64,000 nt of DNA from Snuella lapsa (GCF_039539345.1 NZ_BAABCY010000019.1:1-64000); one strand, 5' to 3'; numbered from the stretch's first letter, positions 43,082 through 52,580 are shown. The notes: generated from the letters alone by a model not told the origin. A program made the numbers and translations.

Positions 43082-44440
43082 CTAAACTATAAACCCCACT
43101 AGATCCTCAATCTTAGAAACCAATTGAATTTTAATTACGGTATTTTTTAGAGATATTTTATTGTATTTGGATACAAAAATGGTAGAAAACCCGAGTTTTT
43201 CAGCTTCTAAAATACGCTGTTCCACACGTTGCACAGGACGAATCTCCCCAGAGAGACCGACTTCGGCTGCAAAGCAAATATCTTTTTGAAGTGCCACATC
43301 CTCATTAGAGGATAAAATGGAAGCAACCACAGCCAAATCGATTGCTGGATCATCAACCGTAATACCTCCCGTGATGTTCAAGAATACATCTTTAGCACCT
43401 AATCTAAAACCAGCTCGTTTTTCTAAAACAGCCAGTAACATATTTAATCGCTTTACATTAAAACCGGTAGCACTGCGTTGTGGCATACCATAAACAGCTG
43501 TACTTACTAAAGCTTGCACCTCTATCATTAAAGGGCGCATGCCTTCAAGTGTTGCCGCAATAGCATTTCCAGACAATTCTTCATCTTTTTTAGACACAAG
43601 AAGTTCTGATGGGTTTGTTACTTCCCGCAATCCTGAACCCCGCATCTCGTAAATTCCCAGCTCGTTAGTAGACCCAAATCGGTTTTTATGTGCTCTTAAA
43701 ATACGAAATACATGGTTGCGATCACCTTCAAACTGCAAGACCGTATCGACCATGTGCTCTAATATTTTGGGTCCTGCAATATGCCCATCCTTGGTAATGT
43801 GTCCAATTAGCAAAACCGGTGTTGCCGTTTCTTTAGCAAACTTAATAAGCTCGGCAGTACATTCTTTTATTTGGGAAATACTCCCAGACGAAGACTCAAT
43901 ATAATCACTGTGCAAGGTCTGTATAGAATCCACAATAACAATATCTGGCCCTAAAGCTTCAATTTGCTTAAATATGTTTTGTGTTTTTGTTTCTGTTAAA
44001 ATATAACAATTGTTATTATCGGGGTTAATGCGTTCGGCTCGCATTTTTATTTGCTTTTGACTCTCCTCACCCGAAACATATAGGGTTTTATACGGCAACT
44101 TTAATGAAATTTGAAGCAACAGCGTACTTTTCCCTATTCCAGGCTCTCCACCCAACAATGTTAAAGACCCTGGTACAATACCGCCTCCTAAAACACGATT
44201 AAACTCCCCATCCAGCGTATCCATTCTTGGTTCTTGGGACAAGTCGATGTCTTTAATTCGTAAAGGAACAGCCGCTCGTTTTACTGCTGACGTTGGCGAT
44301 TTCCAATCATTCTTTTCGGCTTTTTGGATTACTTCTTCAACAATGGTATTCCATGCCTTACAAGCATTGCACTGCCCTTGCCATTTGGCATATTGCGTAC
44401 CACAACTTTGACAAAAAAAAGTCGTTTTAACTTTTGCCAT
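43082..44440 (-). CDS. radA: DNA repair protein RadA
   Basis: A 452-residue RecA-like branch-migration helicase aiding recombinational repair. It has an N-terminal zinc finger (CQSCGTQYAKWQGQCNACKAW), Walker A GGEPGIGKSTLL, Walker B-like VIVDSIQTL, the RadA-specific KNRFG motif (HKNRFGSTNELG) and a C-terminal Lon-like domain (GMPQRSATGFNVKRLNMLLAVLEKRAG). It is full length. Its ATG overlaps the stop of the upstream esterase-like gene (TAATG). Confidence 0.96.
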   Translation of the reverse strand: MAKVKTTFFCQSCGTQYAKWQGQCNACKAWNTIVEEVIQKAEKNDWKSPTSAVKRAAVPLRIKDIDLSQEPRMDTLDGEFNRVLGGGIVPGSLTLLGGEPGIGKSTLLLQISLKLPYKTLYVSGEESQKQIKMRAERINPDNNNCYILTETKTQNIFKQIEALGPDIVIVDSIQTLHSDYIESSSGSISQIKECTAELIKFAKETATPVLLIGHITKDGHIAGPKILEHMVDTVLQFEGDRNHVFRILRAHKNRFGSTNELGIYEMRGSGLREVTNPSELLVSKKDEELSGNAIAATLEGMRPLMIEVQALVSTAVYGMPQRSATGFNVKRLNMLLAVLEKRAGFRLGAKDVFLNITGGITVDDPAIDLAVVASILSSNEDVALQKDICFAAEVGLSGEIRPVQRVEQRILEAEKLGFSTIFVSKYNKISLKNTVIKIQLVSKIEDLVGFIV

Positions 44441-45588
44441 TAGTACCCGAAATCTTCTTTAATTAAGTCTGCCTTTTCCAACATTAAGTCTTTTGTAATA
44501 CCTCCTATTTCATTAAGTGCATAGGCCGACTGATAAGTTCTCATAGCTTTTTTCGGCTCTCCTGTTTCTTCATAAAAACGTGCTAGGTAGTAATTCCCCA
44601 AAAGTGTTTCGGGATAGGCCTTTCGCGCCATTTTACCAAGCGCTTCGAAATATTCAAATTCTTCAAGCTTCTCAATAGCAGCTGCAATAGCTTTAAAATC
44701 GTTGACAAGAATTTGTTTATCAATACCAAATAACTCTTTAATTGTTTGATATTTTTCCTGAAGATAGGCCACTGGCGAAGTATCTAAATTAAGAATTGTT
44801 TCTTTGTATTCCTTTTTACTGATTGGTTGAAACACATAAAAAATACTCTCTATAGCTTTAGGTATAGCATGTGCAGGTACAGAATAATGGGAAGCCCCTT
44901 CGAAACTATCAAAGTTGTACAATACACTTTTATTACCTAAATCGGCCAAACTTTTGTTTAAGCCCCCTACTTCCTCTTTTATAAACTTAACGTCATTAGA
45001 ACAGGTTGCTAAATAATAAAACACCTTCGTTTGCATTGCACTCAAGCGCTCAACAAGATAGTCTTGCATTTTTGGTGCCAACTCTGGACTAACAGACACA
45101 TATCCCTGAAAAACAGGTTGCGCCTTCAGTAAAAAATAATTGATAAAATTAGCTGTTGCACCGTGACCCACAGCTACCCTGAAACTCTCAGTTCTGTAAG
45201 TACGTTCTATGTAAGGTATAAGCTCCATACCAACAAACTCAAAAAAGCGCGCTCCTTTTTCTATGGGTAATGAGTTTTGATCGGAATAGATACAGTCGTC
45301 TTCGCGATCGTCTATCTGGTTAACACCAACAACTATGGCTTCGGGCATATCTTCCCAATACGAGTAATAGTCTACATTACCAGCAACCGCCTCGAACAAA
45401 TAATCTCCATCAAAAACAACGAACAAGGGATACTTTTTATCCTCATCATCATGATAACCTCTTGGCAATTGGATTTTAAGCTCGCGGGATTTTCCCAATT
45501 TAACGGATTCGATAGACTCGTATACAACCTGAGCCTCAGTAAGATTAAAAAAACAGAACAACAACAAAAAGCAGGCAATTGGTTTCAT
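44440..45588 (-). CDS. Esterase-like protein lacking the catalytic serine
   Basis: A 382-residue exported protein with a signal peptide (1-19, ending TEAQ) and an alpha/beta-hydrolase domain of the esterase D/Fes type (about 25-270; PLFVVFDGDYLF, AIVVGVNQIDDRE). The nucleophile elbow reads VGHGATANF, with Gly where GxSxG needs Ser, so the protein is probably inactive as an esterase or uses other chemistry. The His region (ASHYSVPAHA) is kept. TPR-like helices close the protein (about 300-375, NYYLARFYEETGEPKKAMRTY). Transcribed into radA with a one-base overlap. Confidence 0.75.
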   Translation of the reverse strand: MKPIACFLLLFCFFNLTEAQVVYESIESVKLGKSRELKIQLPRGYHDDEDKKYPLFVVFDGDYLFEAVAGNVDYYSYWEDMPEAIVVGVNQIDDREDDCIYSDQNSLPIEKGARFFEFVGMELIPYIERTYRTESFRVAVGHGATANFINYFLLKAQPVFQGYVSVSPELAPKMQDYLVERLSAMQTKVFYYLATCSNDVKFIKEEVGGLNKSLADLGNKSVLYNFDSFEGASHYSVPAHAIPKAIESIFYVFQPISKKEYKETILNLDTSPVAYLQEKYQTIKELFGIDKQILVNDFKAIAAAIEKLEEFEYFEALGKMARKAYPETLLGNYYLARFYEETGEPKKAMRTYQSAYALNEIGGITKDLMLEKADLIKEDFGY

Positions 45589-45678
45589 GTCTAATAAATT
45601 TGAGATTTATAATGCAAGGTATAAAATTAAGCCAACCTTTAAAAATAAAGCTTTTGATTCCTTAGGGCACTAATTGGA

Positions 45679-46638
45679 TTATAAACGCTTCTTTCGGTTA
45701 TAAACAGGCAAGTAAACTAAAGATAAGCCTCCAAAAACAATAATCATTAAGGTTTGTGATGCCCACATAATCCATCCAAACGCAATACTAGGGTCTTCCG
45801 AAATACCAAAAATAGAAAAGGCCAAAAAGACAGCTACAGGATACGAACCAATACCTCCATTGGTGGCTGCTATACTAAAACTTGCAGATATAAAACCAAC
45901 TAAAACTACTCCTAGTGTAATCCCCTTTAACTCTACAACAGCAAATGTCGTTACATAAAACATAACCAGGTACATTGCCCAAATAAACAGGGTATGAAAT
46001 ATAAAAGGCCACTTTTTTTTCATTTTAAAAACACTCATAACGCCTTCTACCAAACCATTTACAAAACCCCGTATTTTAACTGCTATTTTTGAACTTCCAG
46101 TCTTTATATAACGTAAAAAGAAAATGATTGCACAAAAAAGTACTACTGCAGCTACACCTATTTTTATTGGATTAAATCTTTCGTTAAAAAAATTATAAAT
46201 AAAATCGAATTGAAGAAACAGGGTTGTCACAATAATTATAAGCATAACCATTAGATCTGCAATGCGCTCGGCTACGATGGTCCCAAATCCCTTTTCGAAA
46301 GGCACCTCCTCGTAATTCGTTAATATAGACGCTCTTGCTACTTCCCCAGCCCTAGGAATTGTATAGTTTATTAAATAGGCTGCAAAAACAGCCATCACAC
46401 TGTTTCCTAACCTAATCTTATACCCCATTGGCTCTAACATAAACAACCAACGGTAAGCCCGCGACAAATGACTAAGAAAGCCAAAGATCATGCCCAAAAC
46501 AATCCATTTATAATCGGCTTTTTTTAGATATACATACAATTCTTCCAACGAAACCTTAGACAGCGAATACCACACTAAAAAAACTCCCAAAAGCAATGGG
46601 AGTAAAATTTTTAATGTTCTTTTTATCTTCGGATTCAA
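45679..46638 (-). CDS. Flippase-like integral membrane protein (YbhN/LPG synthase TM family)
   Basis: A 319-residue protein with about eight transmembrane helices of the lysylphosphatidylglycerol synthase transmembrane (UPF0104, YbhN) family. It begins with a basic N-terminus and a first helix (LLPLLLGVFLVWYSLSKV), and has the conserved YRWLFMLEPMGY, FAAYLINYTIPRAGEVARASIL and SFSIAATNGGIGSYPVAVF segments. The MprF synthase domain is absent, so it is probably a lipid or glycolipid translocase of unknown substrate. It sits four bases after panD and is co-transcribed with panC and panD. Confidence 0.85.
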   Translation of the reverse strand: MNPKIKRTLKILLPLLLGVFLVWYSLSKVSLEELYVYLKKADYKWIVLGMIFGFLSHLSRAYRWLFMLEPMGYKIRLGNSVMAVFAAYLINYTIPRAGEVARASILTNYEEVPFEKGFGTIVAERIADLMVMLIIIVTTLFLQFDFIYNFFNERFNPIKIGVAAVVLFCAIIFFLRYIKTGSSKIAVKIRGFVNGLVEGVMSVFKMKKKWPFIFHTLFIWAMYLVMFYVTTFAVVELKGITLGVVLVGFISASFSIAATNGGIGSYPVAVFLAFSIFGISEDPSIAFGWIMWASQTLMIIVFGGLSLVYLPVYNRKKRL

Positions 46639-46642
46639 AAAA

Positions 46643-46993
46643 TTATTTTAACAAATTTGTCGCTTCATCGGGGAAGACCAAAGACGGTTTAAAGACCTTG
46701 GCCGCTTCAATATCCATAAATGCATAGGTTATTAAAATCAAGGTATCTCCAACCGAAACTTTCCTAGCCGCTGCCCCATTTAGTGTTATTTCCCCACTAT
46801 TTCTAGGTCCAGGTATACAATACGTTTCCAAGCGCTCTCCATTGTCGTTATTAACAATTTGAACCTTTTCTCCTTGAATAATATTGGCAGCGTCCATCAA
46901 ATCCTCATCAATAGTAATACTACCAATGTAATTTAACTCTGCTCCAGTACATTTTACTCTGTGAATCTTAGATTTTACTACTTGAATTTGCAT
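46643..46993 (-). CDS. panD: Aspartate 1-decarboxylase
   Basis: A 116-residue pyruvoyl enzyme making beta-alanine from aspartate for pantothenate. It self-cleaves at G24-S25 (NYIGSITID), leaving Ser25 as the pyruvoyl group. Conserved YCIPGPRNSGEITLNGAAAR is present. Length is normal for the family. Thirteen bases downstream of panC, it supplies the beta-alanine that PanC condenses with pantoate. Confidence 0.97.
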   Translation of the reverse strand: MQIQVVKSKIHRVKCTGAELNYIGSITIDEDLMDAANIIQGEKVQIVNNDNGERLETYCIPGPRNSGEITLNGAAARKVSVGDTLILITYAFMDIEAAKVFKPSLVFPDEATNLLK

Positions 46994-47006
46994 ATGGCAA
47001 AGATAA

Positions 47007-47858
47007 TTAATTTAAAGCGATATTATCTATTAGTCTAATATCATCTGCGTATACCGCTATAAAGGCTCTGTATGATTTTTTATTCGTTTTTTCTTCTACG
47101 GGTTTTAAAGTATTGGTATCTGCTATAATAAAGTACTCCAACCTTAACAAGTCTTGTTTAGAAAACTGACTTTCAACCCATTTCACCACTTCACTAGCAC
47201 TTTCTATGCCAAATTTATCCTTGGCAGCTAATAAAGTTTTATATATAAAAGGCGCTACTTCTTTATACTCAGGTTTTAATCGCACATTGCGAGAACTCAT
47301 TGCCAAACCATTAGTTTCACGATATATTTCGCAACCAATTATGGCAACTGGAATGTTATTTTTTTCGACTAGCTTCTTTATTATTTGCAACTGCTGAAAA
47401 TCCTTCTCACCAAAATAAGCTTTATGTGGCTTTATAATTTCGAAGAACCGCTTCACAATGGTTCCCACACCGTCAAAATGTCCTGACCTGAATTTGCCTT
47501 CCATTTCATATTCCAGTCCATCAAAATCAAATTTTTGAGATATGGTGTTGCCTTCGTAAATATCTTCTACACTTGGAGCGTAAACTAAAATACGTTCTCT
47601 GTCAACTTCCTCTAACAATGCAACATCGTGTTTCAAAGTTCTAGGATATTTTTCTAAATCATCTTGATTGTCAAACTGTGTCGGGTTTACAAAAACACTC
47701 ACAACAACAATGTCGTTATCGTCCAAAGCTCTTCTCACCAAAGCCAAATGACCTTCATGCAACGCGCCCATGGTAGGCACTAAACCTACTGTAAGCTGTC
47801 TCTCTTTTAATACCTCAACAGCATTGCTAATACGCTGTCTCTCTGAGTAAACTTCCAC
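47007..47858 (-). CDS. panC: Pantothenate synthetase
   Basis: A 283-residue ATP-dependent ligase joining pantoate and beta-alanine to form pantothenate, the coenzyme A precursor. The PTMGALHEGHLALVRRA motif (HIGH-like), the VSVFVNPTQFDNQDDLEKYPRT segment and the YFGEKDFQQLQIIKKLV block are complete. It heads the panC-panD-flippase unit, with a full -7 box 24 bases upstream. Confidence 0.97.
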   Translation of the reverse strand: MEVYSERQRISNAVEVLKERQLTVGLVPTMGALHEGHLALVRRALDDNDIVVVSVFVNPTQFDNQDDLEKYPRTLKHDVALLEEVDRERILVYAPSVEDIYEGNTISQKFDFDGLEYEMEGKFRSGHFDGVGTIVKRFFEIIKPHKAYFGEKDFQQLQIIKKLVEKNNIPVAIIGCEIYRETNGLAMSSRNVRLKPEYKEVAPFIYKTLLAAKDKFGIESASEVVKWVESQFSKQDLLRLEYFIIADTNTLKPVEEKTNKKSYRAFIAVYADDIRLIDNIALN

Positions 47859-47882
47859 TTTTTAATAAAAAATTAACGGGTG

Positions 47883-47929
47883 CAAACTTAATATATTAAG
47901 GTGACTCTGCATAAATTTTTGTACTTTTG
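47883..47929. promoter_or_regulatory. Divergent promoters of panC and the GlgA-like gene
   Basis: Minus strand: TAAGTTTG (47890 down to 47883), with a TTTA element 21 bases further upstream (47915 down to 47912), drives panC. Plus strand: TACTTTTG at 47922-47929 drives the gene at 48057 and leaves a leader of about 120 bases; its -33 element is unclear. Both -7 boxes fit TAnnTTTG. Confidence 0.6.
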
Positions 47930-48056
47930 CGTGTTTTTTATTGAGAATTTTACTGAATCGACGCATTTATGCAACAAGCTAAATAGTACGAATTCGAAAA
48001 AAACAAATAAAACAGCATGTTGTATACGACCATTAAAAGTCAACAAAATCTAACAT

Positions 48057-48866
48057 ATGAAAGATAAGAGGATATTGTACGTATCATCTGAAGTAGTTCC
48101 TTATTTACCTGAAACCGAAATTTCATCCATGTCGTTTGAAGCACCTAGATTGGTAAATCAACAAGGTGGACAAATAAGGATATTCATGCCTCGATACGGA
48201 AATATTAATGAACGTAGACACCAATTACACGAAGTAATAAGACTATCTGGCATAAACCTAGTAATCAACGACTTAGACATGCCTTTAATCATTAAAGTAG
48301 CTTCAATTCCTAAAGAACGCATTCAAGTTTATTTCATTGACAACGATGAGTACTTCAAAAGAAAAGCAACTTTAACCGATGAAGACGGCTCATTGTTTTC
48401 TGACAATGACGAACGCGCTATTTTCTTTGCCAAAGGCGTAATAGAAACCGTAAAGAAATTAAACTGGGCTCCAGATGTTATTCATATTCATGGTTGGTTA
48501 GCTGCTTTACTACCGCTTTACCTAAAGGAATATTACAATGGTGAACCTTTGTTCAATGAAAGTAAAATAGTTACCTCTATATACAATCAAAGCTTTGAAG
48601 ACACGTTAAACAAGGACATGTTTAACAAAATAAAATTTGACAATATTGACGAAACAGCTTTTAAGGATTTATCAGAACCATCCTACACCAACTTAATGAA
48701 AGTTGCTATTGATTATTCTGATGCGCTGACAATAGGTTCTGAAGTTATTCCAGAAACATTAAAAACCTATTTAGAGGCATCTAGCAAACCTGTTTTGGAA
48801 TATAAAAGCAAAGATGAGTTTGGCGATGCCTATACAAATTTTTTAAACACCCAAGTTTTAAGCTAA
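48057..48866 (+). CDS. GlgA-like protein: N-terminal GT5 half only
   Basis: A 269-residue protein resembling only the N-terminal Rossmann domain of glycogen/starch synthase (ADP-glucose-dependent, normally about 480 residues). It begins KRILYVSSEVVPYLPETEISSM, where the usual KTGGL ADP-glucose loop is replaced, and keeps IRIFMPRYGNI and VIHIHGWLAALLPLYLK. The C-terminal nucleotide-binding domain is missing, so starch synthesis is unlikely. The same compact form sits between panC and DUF4270 in many flavobacteria, so this is a stable family and not a local truncation. Its function is unknown. No stop or frameshift remnant lies downstream. Confidence 0.8.
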   Translation: MKDKRILYVSSEVVPYLPETEISSMSFEAPRLVNQQGGQIRIFMPRYGNINERRHQLHEVIRLSGINLVINDLDMPLIIKVASIPKERIQVYFIDNDEYFKRKATLTDEDGSLFSDNDERAIFFAKGVIETVKKLNWAPDVIHIHGWLAALLPLYLKEYYNGEPLFNESKIVTSIYNQSFEDTLNKDMFNKIKFDNIDETAFKDLSEPSYTNLMKVAIDYSDALTIGSEVIPETLKTYLEASSKPVLEYKSKDEFGDAYTNFLNTQVLS

Positions 48867-48892
48867 GTCCATTTTCGCTACACATTTAAGAT

Positions 48893-50590
48893 ATGAAAAA
48901 GATATTTAAAGCCCTTAAATTTACCTGCTTATCACTCTTTACAACATTGTGTTTTGTTGCCTGTGATAAAGAATTTGTTAATGTAAAAAGCAATGTTATT
49001 GGAGAAGAAAATGCCAATTTTAACACAGACAACAACTCAATCCCTATACTCGCTTACAACAAAAAGCTTAGCGCTTTACAGATAAATAATTTATCTGCCA
49101 ACTTATTTGGTGTATATAACGATCTTGCTTACGGAAGTACTACCGCCAGCATTGTCACCCAAGTAGTACCGAACTCTTTCAATCCGGACTTTGGAGAAAA
49201 CCCAGAAATAGAATCGGTTATTTTAAGAATCCCTTATTTTAGCAAACCTGATGGCACCGACAATGAAGGCAACACAACATACAGCATTAAAGACTCATTG
49301 TTTGGCAATGCAAACGCTCCTATCAAACTATCAATTTACCAAAACAATTATTTCTTAAGGGACTTTAATCCAGATTCCGAAGGGGCACAAAACTATTTTT
49401 CAAACGGAAATAGTGGCAATGAAACGGATAATTTTGCACTTACCGAAAATGCAACCATTAATTTTGATGAGTACAAGGGAGAACTTCTTTATAAAGATGA
49501 AAACTTCACCCCAAGTAGTGAGGTAATCGTAGTAACAACAGGAGAAGGAGATGACGAAACCTCCGAAAGACTAACCCCTTCAATACGCGTTCCTTTAGAC
49601 AAAGCGTTTTGGGAAACACTAATATTTGACAAAGAAGGCCAACCGGAATTAAGTAATTCCAATAACTTTAAAAATTATTTCAGGGGTCTACACATAAAAG
49701 CAGAAGCTACAGGAGATAATGGCAACATGGTGCTTTTAGACCTAGGATCAACAGACAGCAGCATAACCATTAATTACACTAAAGACTCTACTGTAGAAGG
49801 CGAAAGAGTTGATGCTACTTATGTCTTAAAGTTTTCGGAAAATCGCTTGAACACAATTATCAATAAATACGATCAGGTTACATTAACCAACGGCAACACA
49901 GAAACAGGCGATGATAAACTTTATTTAAAAGGCGCCGAAGGTAGTATGGCCGTAGTTGAGTTATTTAGTGGAGAAGCAGAATATAAAGACGAAAATGACA
50001 ATGTTTCTATTCTTCCAGCAATAGATGCCTTTAAAAAGACCTATAGGAAACTAGATGAAAACGGCGATTATATTAAAGAGAATGATAAGTATGTATTAAA
50101 AAAACTTATCAACGATGTACAATTGGTTATTTACGAGGATGAAAACATGCCGACACCTCCTCCTGTTGATGATAAAGACTACCACCATGCCGATAGAATT
50201 TATGCATTCGATATAAAAAATGATTTGCCAACTATTGATTATCTAATAGACCAAACTGATGATCCTTCTAATCCTTTCAACTCTAAACTTATCAGTTTAG
50301 GGAGGCGTTTTAAGGATGATAACGGGCGGGCTAAATATAAAATTCGTCTTACTGAACATATTAAGAATATTTTACTAAGAGACTCCACTAATACAAAGCT
50401 TGGCTTAGTACTTTCAACAAACGTTACTGCCACCCAAAATGCAGAAATACTAAACAGTGAGGACGATGTAAAAAACATCCCTGCAGCAGCATTTTTAACC
50501 CCTAGAGGCACGATTTTACATGGAACTAAAGAAAGTGTTCCCCAAGATAGAAGAATGCGATTAGACGTCTTTTTCACTAAGCCCAAATAA
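48893..50590 (+). CDS. DUF4270 lipoprotein
   Basis: A 565-residue lipoprotein with a signal peptide and lipobox at Cys25 (CFVACDKEF). The rest is a beta-rich DUF4270 region, a Bacteroidota family of unknown function, with conserved features such as VTQVVPNSFNPDFGENPEIESVILRIPY and the C-terminal GTILHGTKESVPQDRRMRLDVFFT. An outer-membrane or surface location is likely. It follows the GlgA-like gene by 26 bases and precedes glmS by 15, so the three form one operon. The link between them is syntenic, not known to be functional. Confidence 0.85.
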   Translation: MKKIFKALKFTCLSLFTTLCFVACDKEFVNVKSNVIGEENANFNTDNNSIPILAYNKKLSALQINNLSANLFGVYNDLAYGSTTASIVTQVVPNSFNPDFGENPEIESVILRIPYFSKPDGTDNEGNTTYSIKDSLFGNANAPIKLSIYQNNYFLRDFNPDSEGAQNYFSNGNSGNETDNFALTENATINFDEYKGELLYKDENFTPSSEVIVVTTGEGDDETSERLTPSIRVPLDKAFWETLIFDKEGQPELSNSNNFKNYFRGLHIKAEATGDNGNMVLLDLGSTDSSITINYTKDSTVEGERVDATYVLKFSENRLNTIINKYDQVTLTNGNTETGDDKLYLKGAEGSMAVVELFSGEAEYKDENDNVSILPAIDAFKKTYRKLDENGDYIKENDKYVLKKLINDVQLVIYEDENMPTPPPVDDKDYHHADRIYAFDIKNDLPTIDYLIDQTDDPSNPFNSKLISLGRRFKDDNGRAKYKIRLTEHIKNILLRDSTNTKLGLVLSTNVTATQNAEILNSEDDVKNIPAAAFLTPRGTILHGTKESVPQDRRMRLDVFFTKPK

Positions 50591-50605
50591 AAATACAACT
50601 TACTT

Positions 50606-52453
50606 ATGTGTGGAATTGTTGGTTATATAGGTCATAGAGAGGCCTACCCTATCATTATTGAAGGTTTAAAACGTTTAGAATACCGCGGTTACGACAGTGC
50701 CGGAATTGCTTTATTTGATGGTTCAAACCTTAAGATATCAAAAACCAAAGGCAAAGTAGCCGATCTGGAAAACCGTTCAAACGAAACAATAAGTACTAAT
50801 GGCCATATAGGCATTGGTCATACAAGATGGGCAACACACGGTATTCCTAACGATGTTAACTCCCACCCACACTGTTCCAACACAGGAGAACTTGCCATTA
50901 TACATAATGGTATTATAGAAAATTACGAATCCCTTAAAAAAGAACTAATCTCTAGAGGATATACATTTAAATCGGATACAGATACCGAAGTACTTGTAAA
51001 TCTTATTGAAGATGTTAAACAAAAGGAAAACGTTAAACTCGGCAAAGCCGTTCAAATAGCACTAAACCAAGTAATAGGTGCATATGCCATTGCCGTATTT
51101 GACAAAAACAGACCTCAAGAAGTTGTTGTAGCGCGTTTAGGCAGTCCATTAGCAGTAGGTATCGGTGATAACGAATTTTTTATTGCCAGCGACGCGTCGC
51201 CTTTTATAGAATACACTAAAAACGCCATCTATTTAGAAGATGAAGAAATGGCCATCGTTAGATTAGGCAAAGACATAAAAGTTCGGAAAATAAAAGATGA
51301 TTCCTTAGTAGACCCTTACATACAAGAGCTACAAATTAACCTTGAGCAAATAGAAAAGGGAGGCTATGAGCATTTTATGCTTAAGGAAATACACGAACAA
51401 CCTAAAGCCATAACAGACACTTACAGAGGGCGCCTTTTAAAGAATGAAGCGCTTATAAAAATGGCTGGCATTGAAGACAACTTAAATAAGTTGCTTAATG
51501 CCAATCGCATTATTATTGCTGCTTGTGGTACTTCATGGCATGCAGGATTGGTAGCTGAATACATTTTTGAAGACTTGGCAAGAATCCCAGTAGAGGTAGA
51601 ATATGCATCAGAATTTAGATATCGAAATCCTGTTATTACAGAGAACGATGTCCTTATAGCCATTTCCCAATCGGGAGAAACAGCCGATACACTAGCTGCT
51701 ATAAAATTGGCAAAATCTAAAGGAGCCTTTGTATTTGGTGTTTGCAATGTTGTTGGTTCTTCTATCGCCAGAGAAACCCATGCAGGTGCTTACACTCATG
51801 CTGGCCCAGAAATTGGAGTGGCATCAACCAAAGCATTTACAACCCAAGTTACAGTATTAACTTTAATGGCCTTACGTCTTGCAAAAGCTAAAGGCTGCAT
51901 TTCTAACTCCGATTTTCATCGCCATTTGTTAGAATTAGAACTCATTCCCCAGCATGTAGAAAATGTGCTTAAATTGGATAACCATATTAAATTGATTGCC
52001 GACACCTACAAGCACTCCAATAACTGCTTATATTTAGGAAGAGGCTATAATTTCCCAGTTGCTCTAGAGGGTGCTTTAAAATTAAAAGAGATTTCATACA
52101 TTCATGCAGAGGGCTACCCTGCAGCAGAAATGAAACACGGCCCTATCGCCTTAATTGATGAGAACATGCCAATTGTAGTTATAGCAACAAAAAGGGGACA
52201 TTATGAAAAAGTAGTGAGCAACATACAAGAGATCAAATCCCGTAAAGGAAAGATCATCGCTATTGTTACTAAAGGAGACACAACTGTTAAAGAACTTGCA
52301 GACCACGTTATAGAAGTTCCAGAAACCCTAGAAGCTTTATCTCCTTTACTAAATACAATTCCGCTTCAGTTACTATCTTACCATATAGCTGTGCTATTGG
52401 GCAAGAATGTAGACCAACCTCGTAATTTAGCAAAGTCAGTTACGGTAGAGTAA
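50606..52453 (+). CDS. glmS: Glutamine-fructose-6-phosphate aminotransferase
   Basis: A 615-residue enzyme making glucosamine-6-phosphate for peptidoglycan and LPS. The N-terminal glutamine amidotransferase (1-about 225) starts MCGIVGYIGH with the nucleophile Cys2 (Cys1 of the mature protein). Two SIS domains follow (CGTSWHAGLVAEY, SQSGETADTLAA; LGRGYNFPVALEGALKLKEISYIHAEGYPA), and the protein ends in NLAKSVTVE, the family terminus. It is complete. No glmS ribozyme is seen upstream, as expected for Bacteroidota. Confidence 0.97.
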   Translation: MCGIVGYIGHREAYPIIIEGLKRLEYRGYDSAGIALFDGSNLKISKTKGKVADLENRSNETISTNGHIGIGHTRWATHGIPNDVNSHPHCSNTGELAIIHNGIIENYESLKKELISRGYTFKSDTDTEVLVNLIEDVKQKENVKLGKAVQIALNQVIGAYAIAVFDKNRPQEVVVARLGSPLAVGIGDNEFFIASDASPFIEYTKNAIYLEDEEMAIVRLGKDIKVRKIKDDSLVDPYIQELQINLEQIEKGGYEHFMLKEIHEQPKAITDTYRGRLLKNEALIKMAGIEDNLNKLLNANRIIIAACGTSWHAGLVAEYIFEDLARIPVEVEYASEFRYRNPVITENDVLIAISQSGETADTLAAIKLAKSKGAFVFGVCNVVGSSIARETHAGAYTHAGPEIGVASTKAFTTQVTVLTLMALRLAKAKGCISNSDFHRHLLELELIPQHVENVLKLDNHIKLIADTYKHSNNCLYLGRGYNFPVALEGALKLKEISYIHAEGYPAAEMKHGPIALIDENMPIVVIATKRGHYEKVVSNIQEIKSRKGKIIAIVTKGDTTVKELADHVIEVPETLEALSPLLNTIPLQLLSYHIAVLLGKNVDQPRNLAKSVTVE

Positions 52454-52481
52454 TTTTTAGTTCCATACACCCCCAAAATAT

Positions 52482-52512
52482 TATTATGCCAAGCATAAAA
52501 GCGTGCATAATA
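52482..52512 (+). terminator. Possible glmS terminator / GCATAAT-type inverted repeat
   Basis: TATTATGC at 52482-52489 and GCATAATA at 52505-52512 form an 8-bp stem with a 15-base loop, 28 bases after glmS, followed by a T-rich stretch. It may act as a terminator, but its arms also match a palindrome at 52565-52580, so it may instead be a regulator site. Confidence 0.45.
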
Positions 52513-52524
52513 TCTTACTTTTTG

Positions 52525-52580
52525 TATTTTTGTTGATACAATTTGTTTGATTTACGCGTATTTTATTATGCATGCATAAT
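52525..52580 (+). promoter_or_regulatory. Promoter and 16-bp palindrome upstream of TonB receptor
   Basis: TATTTTTG at 52525-52532 is a full TAnnTTTG -7 box, about 118 bases before the receptor ATG. Downstream, ATTATGCATGCATAAT at 52565-52580 is a perfect 16-bp palindrome, followed by eight T. GCATAA/TTATGC half-sites occur three more times at 52482-52512. The palindrome is in the likely leader, so it could be an operator or, with the T-run, an attenuator-like structure. Confidence 0.5.
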
